A stretch of DNA of 64,000 nucleotides from Oncomelania hupensis (taxonomy: Eukaryota > Mollusca > Gastropoda > Littorinimorpha > Pomatiopsidae). The position numbers and the translations under genes were made by a program. The stretch lies in the NCBI GenBank assembly GCA_036898135.1, contig CM072527.1, positions 31,973,227 through 32,037,226 of the forward strand, given 5' to 3'. Position 1 is the first letter of the stretch. Each line of letters starts with the position of its first letter. Positions 1 to 11,399 of this stretch are shown here, in pieces. Under the pieces are notes generated by a model. The model was not told where the DNA came from. It saw only the letters and a program-made list of their open reading frames with translations, and made no database searches.

Positions 1-432
1 TGGACCGCCACATCTGCTGATCTACAACGAAGAATACAAAGCATGGAGATGAGGTGCTACAGACGACGTCTGGGCATTTCCTATATTCAGCACATCACCA
101 ACGACGAACTCTGACAGACCACCACACAAGCCATTGGACAACACGATGACCTGCTCACAGTGGTGAAGAAACGGAAACTCCGATGGTATGGACATGTCAC
201 CAGTTCATCAGGCCTTGCAAAGACCATCCTGCAAGGCACAGTGCAAGGAGGTAGAAGAAGAGGGAGACCGAAAAAGAGGTGGGAAGACAACATTCAAAAA
301 TCGACTGGTTTGACACTGAGCGAAGCCATGAGGGTTGCTGAGGACAGAGAAAGATGGAGTACGCTGGTTAAACGATCATCTGTGGTGCCCCTACTACCTC
401 CGAGTTACTGAATAGGATAGGTAGGATAAGAT
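1..432 (+). mobile_element. RTE-like LINE, 3' end (copy R1)
   Basis: C-terminal end of a non-LTR retrotransposon ORF, entering from the window edge. The translation carries the family's end signature (LRWYGHV, then GRRRGRPKKRWEDNI) and stops near 411. It is followed by a short GGATA-type tandem tail (about 411-432) instead of poly-A. At least eight other pieces of the same family lie in this window. A frame break near 112 separates the upstream part. The RTE assignment rests on the C-terminal signature and the microsatellite-like tail and is from memory. Confidence 0.8.
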
Positions 433-1182
433 TCTATCTTACGAATACAGATTTGGGTCGGAATTTGAAAGACGAAGGAGGACGTAGATGCAAGTGGAAT
501 GAAGAAAAATGACAGAACACAGCGAGTGAAAGGAGAAGGAGCTAGAGACAATAAACAACATGATTAACAAAACAAAAAAGAAACAACGAGATGGCAAAAT
601 AGTACGACTTCCAGGAAGAAAAGGTTGGAGAAGGAGGAACTGAAGAAGCAGAAAGAAAGAAATAAAAGAAAGAAAGGGTGATGTTGAGAAAGAAACAAGA
701 CGAGGAGAGAAAGAAAGAAAGAAAGAATAGAAGAAAGAAATGAAAAAAGAGCGAATGGAAGGGGGTGGTGAAAATTAAAAAGGCCATAATTATAAATTTT
801 TGCATCTACTTAGTTTCAGATAGATTTTGTCAAGCACTCTCTGAAGGCAGACTGTTATCTTTCCTTTAAAAAAGTTTAAAAGAGAGTTTGTTAAATGGAA
901 CATTTGCTTAAAAAAAGATTAAAAGAGAGTTTGTTAAATGTAACATTTGCTTTAAAAATGCGAAAGTTGAAAATGGTGGGTGAGATAGAAATGGGTCGCA
1001 AGTCTGAAAATTATTTACAGAAAGCTAATGATGCAATTAAAATGGCTTTATTGTTGCTCTTGTTGCATAGATTTAATGTTAGAGAGTGCTGATTAATAAC
1101 TAGTCAACTGCCTGATGCTTGTTCATGCAAAATGACGTGATCAATGGCAATGATTCTGCATAAAGCCTGTTTTTAATTTATT
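433..1182. other. No gene seen; purine-rich stretch
   Basis: Low-complexity sequence with GAAA-type runs (about 640-740) and a short local duplication of an AAAAGAGAGTTTGTTAAATG phrase near 873-940. I see no coding signal here. Confidence 0.5.
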
Positions 1183-1712
1183 TAGTTATCCATTGTTTAT
1201 AGGGTCCAGCAGACTGGAAAGAGCCGAAACCAGGACCACATCTTGGTTAAAAGAGGGCTCACCCCTGACCTGTATAAAAGATCTGTTGAAACAACTCTAA
1301 AGGTAACACTGAAGGCACTCCGCCAGCCGGTCACTTTACGATAATGGCATCCCATGCAGGGGACGCTGATGCTGTACTCTAATTTATCGAACCCCCGTTT
1401 ACAAAACGAAATAGAACATAAATATCATTATAAAATATTAACAAAACACATACATATAAAATCCCTATAGTGCTAAATAATAATACCATATAAAGCTCTA
1501 GTGACCATTTGACAACAAACGTCCAATATCCCCAAGCTGACCCAACAGATGCCATACACAAATGAGGAGTTTTAGGAGTTGTCAAGAAAACAGGTAGGTG
1601 ATTGGTCTAGCGAAGAAGAAGATAGTATAGTAGATTGATAGAACAGAGTAGGAATGAGAAAGAACAAATGAGAAAGACAGCGATAGTGGGAATTTAAAAC
1701 ACTAAAACTCAG
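1183..1712 (-). mobile_element. Retroposon family S, copy S1 (variant)
   Basis: Minus-strand copy of the 586-bp S family that is defined exactly at 34234-34819 and 37146-37731. Shared landmarks are AAAGATCTG, the CAGCCGGTCACTTTA block, the CATCCCATGCAGGGGACGCT block and the hydrophobic small frame. Its 3' end reads CATTGTTTATAGGGTCCAGC, like copy S7 and unlike the other copies, so two subfamilies are present. The 5' terminal hairpin is missing. Confidence 0.8.
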
Positions 1713-1789
1713 AGGAAACATCATTTCATGGTCAAAGGTAGCCCTCGCCCTAACCCTAACATTCTAAAGGCATATATTTGGATTTGAGG

Positions 1790-2015
1790 TTTTATTCGGC
1801 ATCCACGCGGGTGAAATTCGGGGTGCCTTTCCAGGGAAAGCGCGGCTGCCGTAAAAAGAGCGAGCAGCGCTGCGCAGGACAAGGGGGATACCACCTATTG
1901 CGTGCTAGGTGAGTTGGTGTATCTGGCAGGATACGTCATGGTCTGTACAATCTGTGTTATGGAATGCATGCGTGCACAGACTAGACCTCGGCTTATACTC
2001 TCCTCAAAGAGTAGT
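1790..2015. repeat. Diverged composite SINE-like repeat
   Basis: The first part (about 1795-1890, with AAAGCGCGGCTGCCG) resembles about 18350-18435. The second part (about 1955-2010, GAATGCATGCGTGCAC then CTTATACTCTC) resembles part of the SINE-like repeat at 40220-40280. Telomere-like CCCTAACCCTAAC lies just before it at about 1748. Confidence 0.55.
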
Positions 2016-2206
2016 GTTAGAATTAGTAAGTGTTAGGTCTATGGTCTTATGATTAGGGTTATGTGGTCATGATTACGTTTGGGCGAGATATGATCTGGGG
2101 ATGGGAGGTAGGTGTGTGTGTGTGTGTTTGTGCGTGTGTGTGTTCATATCTATGGTGATGGGGTATAGAGGGTTACGCTTACCCAAAATCTCGATACCAG
2201 ACCTAC

Positions 2207-2873
2207 CTCGAATAAATCGGTTGCAGGTAAGTCCGCCATATTGATTGGTGCAGCTGCATGCCGTGTTTCCATTAATTGGAGTGCCGCCATTTTCACAAAT
2301 GACCGGCACAAACGGCGTCGTCTGCACACCCTTAGAGGTCGTCTGTGTGGTCGTCTGTGTAGTCGTCGGGGTGGTCGTGGTCGCCTGAGTAGTCGTCGGC
2401 ACACCCTGAGTGGTCGTCGGCACACCCTGAGTGGTCGTCGGCACACCCTGAGTGGTCGTCTGAGTGGTCGTCGGCACACCCTGAGTGGTCGCCGGCACAC
2501 CTTGAGTGGTCGTCTGAGTGGTCGTCGGCACACCGTGATTGGTCGTCTGAGTGGTCGTCGGTACACCCTGAGTGGTCGTCGGTACACCCTGAGTGGTCGT
2601 CGGCACACCCTGAGTGGTCGTCGGCACACCCTGAGTGGTCGTCTGTGTGGTCGTCAGCACACCCTGAGTGGTCGCCTGAGTGGTCGCCGGCACACCCTGA
2701 GTGGTCGTCTGAGTGGTCGTCGGCACACACTGAGTGGTCGTCTGAGTTGTCGTCGGCACACCCTGAGTGGTCGCCTCACTGGTCGTCTGCACACCCTGAG
2801 TGGTTGCCTCAGTGGTCGTCGGCACACCCTGAGTGGTCGTCTGATTGGTCGTCGGCACACCCTGAGTGGTCGT
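2207..2873 (-). CDS. Mucin-like Thr-rich repeat exon with EGF-like module (partial gene)
   Basis: On the minus strand about 190 residues of repeats (GVPTTTQ alternating with TTTQ or ATTQ; 21- and 33-bp DNA units) run into an EGF-like module (ICENGGTPINGNTACSCTNQ, then YGGLTCN). Only four of the usual six EGF cysteines are seen. The frame has no upstream ATG. It is bounded by a plausible acceptor (TATATGTAG before ACGACC, 2873) and a strong donor (CGAG/GTAGGT, 2207), so this looks like an internal exon of a secreted or membrane mucin-like protein. Thr-rich repeats of this sort are expected to be O-glycosylated. Because the units are multiples of three, other frames on both strands are also open. 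I chose this frame for its composition, the EGF end and the splice sites. Neighbouring exons are not recognised. Confidence 0.6.
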
Positions 2874-2962
2874 CTACATATAGAAATTACAGTACTTTAC
2901 TAATGTTAAAGTAGCACGAGGTTGAATGGAAGGAGTGTGAAACTGGATGGTTAGAATTTAGC

Positions 2963-2963
2963 A

Positions 2964-2999
<36 letters not shown>

Positions 3000-3056
3000 G
3001 TGGGTGTGTGTGTGTGTGTGGGTGGGTGCGTGTGTGGGTGGGTGCGTGTGTGTGTG
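2963..3056. repeat. (TG)n microsatellite
   Basis: TG repeats with GGTG interruptions. A shorter one lies at about 2114-2142, inside the intron side of the mucin-like exon. Confidence 0.9.
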
Positions 3057-3264
3057 TTGACTAGCTACTGTATATTTGCCCTTTTGTACAGTTCATCTGT
3101 TTTATGACTTTAATCTTCTTATCCTTTTATTGTGATTTGGTGTCAGCTTGTTCACTATGTTTTATGTGTGCTTTTTGTGTGTGTGATGCTGCAGTTTGAC
3201 CAAATGCATTCCTTGTGTATTATTCACTTGGCAATAAATTATTATCTTGAATATGAATCTTTAT

Positions 3265-3400
3265 ATTACCTTACATTACACTACATTACATTACATTACA
3301 TTACATTACATTACATTATATTACATGGTTGTTTTATGTCCAGCGGACTCTTTGGGGCCAAATCAGGACCAGTCAACCAAGCGGGTCCATCTCCCACAAG
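3265..3400 (-). mobile_element. Retroposon S, 3'-end fragment (copy S2)
   Basis: An ATTAC-type tandem tail (3275-3325) followed by TTTATGTCCAGCGGACTC and AATCAGGACC. This is the same order as the 3' end of the full S copy at 37146, but the homology stops after about 60 bp. Confidence 0.7.
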
Positions 3401-3597
3401 ATTAGAAACACGTAAACGATCCATCATGATCGAACACATATACATTATTACAAATGTACGATATTATGACCACCCTACCACATCGCAAGGTAAATAAAGC
3501 TAAGTAATGCCGAGCGCGTCAGTCATTCCGCTTCATTTGTCACCCCCAGATTAAAAAAAATTGCGTAAAGAAATATGTGACAAATGTTCATAAGACT

Positions 3598-3715
<118 letters not shown>

Positions 3716-4239
3716 CTTTGACGTCATCAAAGAGAGAAGCCTCTGAAACAGTCTCTCGCCTTATTTGTGAATTCTTAATACTCTGCGATATTCCGCTGTG
3801 ATATTTTGTATATTTTCAGTTCATGTGAAGTACTCAATCGACGAAAATGTGAATTCTATAGGCCATTTTATTCTCCCTAGTGGAGGAGCCCGTTAAAACT
3901 TTTGTTTTCTTTTGTTTTGTCTGACCCGTTGCCTTCTGACAGCCATTTTTTCTGTGGACGCAGACAACAACACTTTTTATACCAATTCTACAACACTATT
4001 TTCTTTGGCCATGTGATTTTTATGAACACGAGTTTTTTAATCTATCGTATTGTGCGGGTTTTTTTATGTGAAGATCTTCGACAATGCTGAAAAACTCTGA
4101 TTCGAATTATGTAGTTGATCCGTAGAACATTATGTACGTCATTATATACGTAAACTGCTTCTTGATGTCGTAAGTTCTCGACATTTTGTGAGGTCGAATT
4201 TGATATTATTTAGAAACTTTTTTTTTTTTCTTTTAGTGA
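3716..4239. other. No gene seen; upstream flank or 5' UTR of LINE-A
   Basis: No convincing ORF. A palindromic TGACGTCA lies at 3719-3726. The 5' boundary of the downstream LINE could fall anywhere here, and I found no target-site duplication to fix it. Confidence 0.4.
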
Positions 4240-4404
4240 TGTCATTACAACGTGACGTAAAAATGCCAAGAGGGACTGCTTGTTTCTTTTGACAAAAGGT
4301 GTTTTTCACACGGATCGACAATAACAGAATGTGAATATTTGACTGTTACATTGCATGACTCACTATGTATTAAACAACATATCATCTGTAGCCACTGGGA
4401 TGAG

Positions 4405-6921
4405 ATGGCCCCTTCAACTAGGTCAAAAAAACACTCAAACATACTATCTTTTGAGAACGACACCTGCGCAATTGAAAGCATCACCAATACATTGGACCCA
4501 ATACAAAACATTTTTGTAACTCAATATGAATATTTAGGTGTGTGGAGATATGTGCTGTATCAAAGGTATATTGGACAGTACAAGCCGAAAGGTGTGTCCA
4601 GTGATTGGACAAACTATGGTAAACTCCACTGCTATTATCCAGCAACGGAAGTCACTGACACTACCTCGGTACCCTCTGACCTCCAGCAGTCAACTATTGA
4701 ATTAAGGGAAGCAAATTCCTCCCGCAAACTGCTGAAAATACACGTGTACTATACGACATGCAGAGTCTTAATCCAAGGTAAGGCCTGTCGAGAATGGGTG
4801 GAACATGAATTCAAAAGCCTGCAATCCATTGTTCACACTCTTGCAACAAGCAATGCCGAACCAGCGCAGGTTACTTTGGATGACATTCAAGTACCTGATG
4901 CAACTACTGCCAAAGCCATCATGGACATGTCAGTTTCAAGAGCTGCTGATGACTTGTCATTGCTGTCATCCAAGTACAAGGTACAGAACAAGGAGGCTTC
5001 GCGCAGCGTCCAGGCTCTGCTCCTAGGTAGCAGTAGTGTTGTTTCACCTGTAAAGAATGAGATGACCGCTGGTCCTCGCGCACTACGTAATATGATGACC
5101 AGCTCTACCCTCCCAACTTTGCAGTCTGCTGTGGCTGTCAGCCCTTACCTATCCTTTTCTGATACGGCTGCTCCCGCATCATCTCATACCATTGCCAGCC
5201 CTATCAAACTATCAGATGACGCTGCAGTCATAATGACACAGCTGATTGCAGATATTATTGCTGACATGCCGAATGATGAGGAGATGACCTCCGTGAAAGA
5301 TTCCACTGATGGTATCCTAGCTGAAACTCCACCAAAACCAATTGAAGAAGTTGCACTCTCTAGCCCTCTCATTAAAACATCGGAGGATGCTATTCATTCA
5401 GCTACATCACCTCCTTCAATCGCCAACATCATCACAACGGAACAATATATTCCAATAGAGGAATTCCAGCGAGTGATTGACAATCTCAGAGATGAAATAT
5501 CGGCCCTCAAATCAGTGCTGCGTGAAACACGAAACAACTCCAAAATTGAATTAGATGACCTGAGAACCTTGGTCACTAATAATTCCATCACTTCATGTAA
5601 GCCTGTACTAACTAGCAACCGTCCATTGCGCGTGGACAAAAAGCGCATCCCTCAAATTTCACAACCTAACTCTTCCTGTCAGTCTTCTATGGCAGTCAAA
5701 CGACCCACGCCAAAACCCCGAACGAAGTTTTATGTCACAAGCTGTCCACACCCCCAGCCTCAGGTTAAGCCCACAGAAACAAACAGTGAGATTTTGTCCG
5801 GCGGCACTGCTGAGAATGCTCAAATTTCTGTGAATACCATCAACACTCATACAATGGACAAATCAGCAAGCCTTATACCTAGCTCTGAGCATAGAGATGG
5901 AATATCTACTGGAGACTGGCCGCAAATAACAGAACTCCGATCAGATGTTAAAACACTTATCCTGGGCGATTCTGTTGTTGTTGGTTTACATGAAAACAAA
6001 ATGTCCGTGGAGAATGAATCAACGCAAGTTCTCTCAGTGTCCGGACTAGATAGGTCCACACTTATGGACATGTTAAAAGGAACCGATGCCAGCAATGACC
6101 TCACTACCTTTGTATTGCATATTGGCATCAACGACTGCAAACGTGGCCACGTGTTAGGCAACAAAACCTGGCGAATGATAGTGTCTCAGTGCCGGAGGAA
6201 CTTCCCACAGGCAAGAATACTTCTGTTTACTATCCTCCCACAGCGTAACGGCTATGCTCACATCAACGAGTGCATTGATGAATCAAACCACTGCATGCGG
6301 AACGTATGTGCAGAATTTGATGGAGTTGACGTCGTGGACAATGACTGTTCGTTCTATACCTCCTTTGGAAAGGTGAAGACAGGATGGTTCAGGGACCAGA
6401 TTCACCCCAACACTCGAGGTATCAGTGGCCTGGCTATTAATATCAAAAGGTCATACTCCACAACCGCTGATGTTATGCCATCCAAGATTCAGATTTCCAA
6501 TCGTCCTCATGAGCAGATGTACTTAAAAAATACACAGTATCGTGGATCCAATAATTCTACAACCATCGTTCAGTCTCCACCTGCTCGTGGACGAAGTCGA
6601 GATCCCATACAAACGGAAACAAGTCGTCCCCTGTATTCTTCAATCGTCAAGGGGTCATATCAACGCGATCACAACTTACGTGACCCAGCTCTCTTTACCC
6701 AAAGACATTTACAAAAGCTGCAGACTCATGAAAAGAGCCCACGGCCAGCACACGCTAATCGCCTTGGTCTTCAGCAACAGCCCTCGTTCATCAGTCATCA
6801 GCAGCGTCCACAGTCAGACAAACCTTTGGACCTTACTCGCCAAAGTCAATCTACCCCTTTGAATGACCAGGAAAGAAAAGTTCTGTTCAGTTTCCTGTCT
6901 CGCTTTAATGTTGGAAACTAG
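4405..6921 (+). CDS. LINE-A ORF1 protein with SGNH/GDSL esterase domain
   Basis: Intact frame of about 838 residues from an ATG in good context (GAGATGGCC, 4405); an upstream in-frame ATG at 4339 also exists. The N-terminal third has a block KIHVYYTTCRVLIQGKACRE (about 4732-4791) of a kind I recall from other LINE ORF1 proteins. The middle is Ser/Thr/Pro-rich, with a likely coiled coil (about 5455-5560, EEFQRVIDNLRDEISALKSV). The C-terminal third has the SGNH blocks: LILGDSVVVG (catalytic Ser codon 5971-5973), HIGINDC (Asn codon near 6130) and DQIHPN (Asp 6394-6396, His near 6403). Esterase domains in ORF1 are known for CR1/L2-type elements; their role in retrotransposition is unsettled. The last third is basic and Gln/Ser-rich. 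No lesion is visible, in contrast to ORF2. Confidence 0.85.
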   Translation: MAPSTRSKKHSNILSFENDTCAIESITNTLDPIQNIFVTQYEYLGVWRYVLYQRYIGQYKPKGVSSDWTNYGKLHCYYPATEVTDTTSVPSDLQQSTIELREANSSRKLLKIHVYYTTCRVLIQGKACREWVEHEFKSLQSIVHTLATSNAEPAQVTLDDIQVPDATTAKAIMDMSVSRAADDLSLLSSKYKVQNKEASRSVQALLLGSSSVVSPVKNEMTAGPRALRNMMTSSTLPTLQSAVAVSPYLSFSDTAAPASSHTIASPIKLSDDAAVIMTQLIADIIADMPNDEEMTSVKDSTDGILAETPPKPIEEVALSSPLIKTSEDAIHSATSPPSIANIITTEQYIPIEEFQRVIDNLRDEISALKSVLRETRNNSKIELDDLRTLVTNNSITSCKPVLTSNRPLRVDKKRIPQISQPNSSCQSSMAVKRPTPKPRTKFYVTSCPHPQPQVKPTETNSEILSGGTAENAQISVNTINTHTMDKSASLIPSSEHRDGISTGDWPQITELRSDVKTLILGDSVVVGLHENKMSVENESTQVLSVSGLDRSTLMDMLKGTDASNDLTTFVLHIGINDCKRGHVLGNKTWRMIVSQCRRNFPQARILLFTILPQRNGYAHINECIDESNHCMRNVCAEFDGVDVVDNDCSFYTSFGKVKTGWFRDQIHPNTRGISGLAINIKRSYSTTADVMPSKIQISNRPHEQMYLKNTQYRGSNNSTTIVQSPPARGRSRDPIQTETSRPLYSSIVKGSYQRDHNLRDPALFTQRHLQKLQTHEKSPRPAHANRLGLQQQPSFISHQQRPQSDKPLDLTRQSQSTPLNDQERKVLFSFLSRFNVGN

Positions 6922-7573
6922 ACAGCTATTTAATCCCAGTGATGCCAGAGCACAACGTTTTATTAGAATAGTTTCTGTGTTATTTAGTTTCAGTGCTACT
7001 CTGCTATCATGCTTTATTGTACTACTTGGAATATTGCAGTGCGCTCAACATTATTATCAAATTGCTTGTACACTTCTTGGTGACAAATACCTATATCTAT
7101 TCCACTGCTTTTTCTGAGCTCAAGTGGAGTTTGAATTTAGTGATTTACATATATCTGTGCCTGTGGTGATATACAGTGTATAACATTATTTCAAATGCAA
7201 AATACACTTTGCGACATTCATACATTCCTATAAATTATAATACACGTTTTGAATTCTTTGGGATCCTGTCGATATTTTATTTTTGAATTAGTTGATTATT
7301 AATTTCTTTGAATTTTCTTAAATATATTTCTTATTTTCTATTTCAAGTACTTGTTTGCTTTGACATATTCAGCAATAGTGCGATGATTTCGTCTACATAG
7401 ACTATATAATAACTTCTGAGCTCTAACGAGGTTTGTGTAGACTATACGGATTACCATAGTGAGCTCTACCAAGGGTTGTTTGAAGAAACTATAAAACAAT
7501 CAAGGATTGGTACTCATATGGTGAAATAGGATTATTATATTTAAAAAAAATTTTTTATATTATTTTATTTTAA
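6922..7573 (+). other. Inter-ORF spacer of LINE-A
   Basis: AT-rich spacer between ORF1 and ORF2. A GAGCTC hexamer lies in similar context at about 7119, 7419 and 7461. I see no conserved protein in it. Confidence 0.5.
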
Positions 7574-10385
7574 ATGGAATCTAATATTTTATGTGGCCAT
7601 GTCAACATTTACCATCTCTACAACAAACTTCATGACATTTGTTCTCTTTTGCAGCGTCACGGATGCCTACATATACTCGGTGTGACGGAAACTAAATTAT
7701 GTGACTCGAAACATAGTTCAGAATCAGTATCGATACCACATTATAATTTTATAAGAAAGGATGCTAATTTTCCTGGACACACTGGGATTGGTGTTTACGT
7801 TCATAATACTTTAATTAACTTTGTCAAACGAAGAAATGATCTTGAACTCAAATGTATTGAATGCATCTGGCTGGAGGTTAGGCCACATACAAATAGGCCT
7901 ATTCTTATAGGATTCATGTACAGAAATCCTGCCAGCAATTGCGATTGGTTCAGTAATTTCTTACAAATGATGGACACAGTCAATGCTTGCAATTTAAACT
8001 TTATTATATTAGGGGACTTTAACATAAATCTTTTACAGTCTCAGTCACACTGGAACACAATAACAAACTTGCTTGGTATAACTCAGTTTATTCAAGAACC
8101 AACAAGAGTAACAGAAACTAATTCAACTCTTCTTGATCATATATACAGTAACAACAATAATATAATTTCTGCTGCTTTCACGTCTGATGTGTCTGTCAGC
8201 GATCATAAAGCCATTCTTTGCAAATGTTCATGCCATCTTCCAAAACCACAGTTTAAAGGACATACCTACATTATGTATAGAAACTTTAAGAATTTTGATA
8301 AGTCCGCATATTTACAGGACTTAAGTTTGATTAATTTCAACAATTTAAGAGCATATAATAACCCTAATGAAACCGCCGAAATATTTTTAAAACTATAACT
8401 TTCTGTGGTTGATGCACATGCTCCAATCCAGAGGAAGAGAGTAAAACATGCATCCGTTCCCACCTGGATGACAACTGAAATTAAAGCTGCCATGTCCTTG
8501 CGTGACAGACATAAAAAACAAAAACAGTTTGATCTGTATAAAAAGCAACGTAATAAAGTCCTTACTCTCGTAAGAAATGCAAAGAAAAAATATTTTCAAA
8601 CTTTATTATCCACTGAAAACACTAATATCACTTGCATTTGGCAAGCAATGAACGCATTTTGCAAAAAAATCTAGAACAAGAAAAACAAATCAATTTAATT
8701 TTTCTAATGATGAATTTAATAAATATTTTATTTCATTAACTGACTCTATTCTTAAATCTAATACTGCAAACACAAATACAGATACAATATATGATAAGGT
8801 CAACCTGTTTTGTAGAAACAAACTTCACGAATCTGCCTCATTTCTTATACCTCGGTTAACAGAACATGATGTAACTTCTCTAATATTAAAAATGAAAAAT
8901 AAAAAGTCTATGGACATTTATAATCTAAATGCATTCATTATAAAATTGTCTCTTCCTTATATCATTGAACCTTTAACCTACATCTATAATCTATGCATTG
9001 ATCAAAGTCAGTTTCCTTCAATATTTAAAGAAGCTAAAGTTATACCTTTACCTAAAACAAGTGATACTTCAGTTTTTGACAACTTTCGACCAATTTCCAT
9101 TCTGCCTGTACTATCTAAACCCCTGGAAAGACATATTCACATTAACCTTATGAAATATTTAGAAAATAACGCTCTTTTTCATCCTTTTCAGTCTGGCTTT
9201 AGACCTAAACACTCTTGTCAAACAGCACTCGCCCATATTTGTGATGCTTGGCTTGATGCTATAAACAAGCAAGACATTGTAGGGGCAGTTTTTCTTGACC
9301 TTCAAAAGGCATTTGACCTAGTTAACCATAACATCTTAATAAATAAGTTAAAATTCTATTTCCAAAATTCTGCATCTGTATTATTTTTTAAATCATATTT
9401 ATCAAACAGGCACCAATCAGTATACACTAATGGTTCCTTTTCGTCTTCTGGTGATGTAACTTGTGGAGTTCCTCAAGGATCGATCCTTGGTCCTATTTTA
9501 TTCTGTCTCTTTATCAATGACATGCCCCTTTTTCTCACACAAAATGTTAATCTTGAACTATTTGCTGATGATTCATCCCTCCATACTCATAATACAAATT
9601 TACAGGAGGTGGAGCAAAGTCTTCAAATAAGCATAAATGAAATTAATAACTGGTGTTGCATCAATAGAATGAAATTAAATCCTAATAAAAGCAAAAGTAT
9701 GCTTCTCACTACACGACAAAAACGCCAAAATGGATCTTTTCCCCTTAATCTAAACTTAGGGTCGTACAGTATTGAGCAAGTTCATGAACATAAGGTGCTA
9801 GGCATAATCATCGATGATGATTTTAGCTGGCGGTCACACGTTAACCATATCTGTAAAAAAATTTCTAAAAACCTCTTCCTCCTAAATAAACTTAGACATT
9901 TTGTTACGGCTGATGCATTAAAATCTTTTTTCTATGCCCACTGTATGTCTCATTTTAATTATGCATCGATTATTTGGTGTAATGCCAGTGACGCTCAAAT
10001 TAAACATCTAAATAGTCTTCATAAAAGAGCAATCAAGATACTTTATAAATCTTATAATAATATAAATACAGATGCTACAACTAATGAAAAATATCAAGAA
10101 CTCCGAATATTACCACTTCAAAAACAATTTATATTTAATACAGCTATCCTTATGTTCAAAATCACACACGGAGAAACACCTGCATATCTTGATACATTTT
10201 TTATTAAGCCAGTTGATGGGCATAGACTGTATAATTATAAACTACCCCTCCCTCGCATTGATTTATACAAAAATAGCCTATCGTTTAATGGAGCTAGTGT
10301 ATGGAACTCTCTCCCTCTGGAGTGTAAACATTGCGACACACTGTTTTCTTTCAAATGTAAAATATGTAGGCATCTGCAAAATTAA
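7574..10385 (+). pseudogene. LINE-A ORF2: APE endonuclease plus reverse transcriptase, two lesions
   Basis: The endonuclease half (7574-8398) starts at ATG 7574 and keeps the APE residues: TETK (Glu39), GDFNIN, and SDHKA near its end. An in-frame TAA at 8396-8398 interrupts it, and the same frame continues to 8674. A one-base shift near the A-run at 8660-8672 moves the rest to another frame, where the RT runs from about 8892 to 10385. RT landmarks are NFRPISILPVLSK, AVFLDLQKAFD, GVPQGSILGP and LFADDSS (both Asp intact, 9567-9572). The C-terminus has the SFNGASVWNSLPLEC motif typical of CR1/Jockey-group elements. One stop and one indel make it non-functional as assembled; an assembly error in the homopolymer is possible for the indel. 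Confidence 0.88.
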
Positions 10386-10460
10386 TTATAAAAGTGATGT
10401 ATAATAATATATATGACAACACAGTCATTCGTGTAATTATTAACCTATTTATTTATTCAC

Positions 10461-10467
<7 letters not shown>

Positions 10468-10538
<71 letters not shown>

Positions 10539-10571
10539 TATTTATTTATTTGCTGTGGAACTTGACTTGTC

Positions 10572-10647
<76 letters not shown>
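10468..10647. repeat. Two (TTA)n arrays in the LINE-A 3' region
   Basis: About 70 bp and about 76 bp of TTA separated by a short AT/GC-mixed spacer containing CTGTGGAACTTGAC. The unique LINE 3' UTR resumes after 10648. Confidence 0.9.
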
Positions 10648-10648
<1 letters not shown>

Positions 10649-10889
10649 AGGGTGAAGGATATGGGGAAAAGGGTAGTTGCCTAAAATTGTTTAAAAATAA
10701 TGATGAAGATGTTAGTGTGATTGTGTGTGCATGTGTGTTTGTGAGTAATGTGATTTCCAAGTTAAAGTTAAAGGTTAATTATTATTATGTTAATTTTTTA
10801 AGGGACAGATTGGAAGATTAGACTGTATCATTAGTCTAAAATCTTTATCCCTAATAAAAAAAGTTTCAAAAAAGTTTCAAAGTTTCAAA

Positions 10890-10892
<3 letters not shown>

Positions 10893-10964
<72 letters not shown>

Positions 10965-10992
10965 GATATAGATATAGATATAGATATAGATT
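10893..10992. repeat. (CT)n then (GATATA)n
   Basis: A CT array abuts the LINE-A terminal repeats and is followed by four GATATA units (10964-10990). Confidence 0.9.
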
Positions 10993-11164
10993 CAAAGATC
11001 ATCCCGGTGTGTACAATTTTCACTACAAAGCCACGACACACAGGCAGGCTGAAAAATATAAATGCTTAGAAATACAATGAGAAGGGATTGATGGAAAAAA
11101 TACTGGTAACTGACTTAATGAAAGAGTGAATACTGTAGACAACAGAAAAGAAAAGCTAAGACAT

Positions 11165-11262
11165 AAATATAAAGAGTGATAGAAAAGAGGAAATTTGAAG
11201 CACTAAACTTTCAGAAAGTGGGGGAACTACTTATACTAAAAGTTTTCCCGGTATCCCAACGG
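11165..11262 (-). mobile_element. Retroposon S fragment (copy S3)
   Basis: Minus-strand 5' part of S: CACTAAACTTTCAGAAAGTG, ACTTATACT and CCCAACGG in the expected order. It is truncated and diverged. Purine-rich simple sequence follows. Confidence 0.6.
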
Positions 11263-11399
11263 TAGGGGGGAGGGAAGGAGGGAGGGAAAGGGGGGCGGGG
11301 GAGAATGCGAAATAAATACAAATAAAGCTAAAAAGTAAATAAGTAAATAAAATAAATGCATAGAAAATGGGTACATGAAGTGACAAATAAACAAACAAA

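Larger units (their letters stand above)
4240..10895 (+). mobile_element. LINE-A: nearly complete CR1/L2/Jockey-group LINE
   Basis: Two-ORF non-LTR retrotransposon. ORF1 (4405-6921) carries an SGNH esterase and ORF2 (7574-10385) an APE endonuclease plus RT. The 3' UTR holds two long TTA arrays (10468-10647). It ends at 10855-10895 in tandem AAAGTTTCA-type repeats, a CR1-like terminus, directly followed by a CT array. The 5' end is uncertain (given here as about 4240). The clade is inferred from the esterase ORF1 and the RT and tail features. Only two ORF2 lesions are visible, so insertion was probably fairly recent. Confidence 0.85.

Noticed and set aside
2241..2903. Plus-strand Arg/Gly-rich coding frame over the mucin-like repeat
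   Set aside because: Open only because the repeat unit is a multiple of three; no splice or domain support.
10394..10684. Tyr- or Ile-rich protein
   Set aside because: Pure translation of TTA arrays in the LINE-A 3' region.
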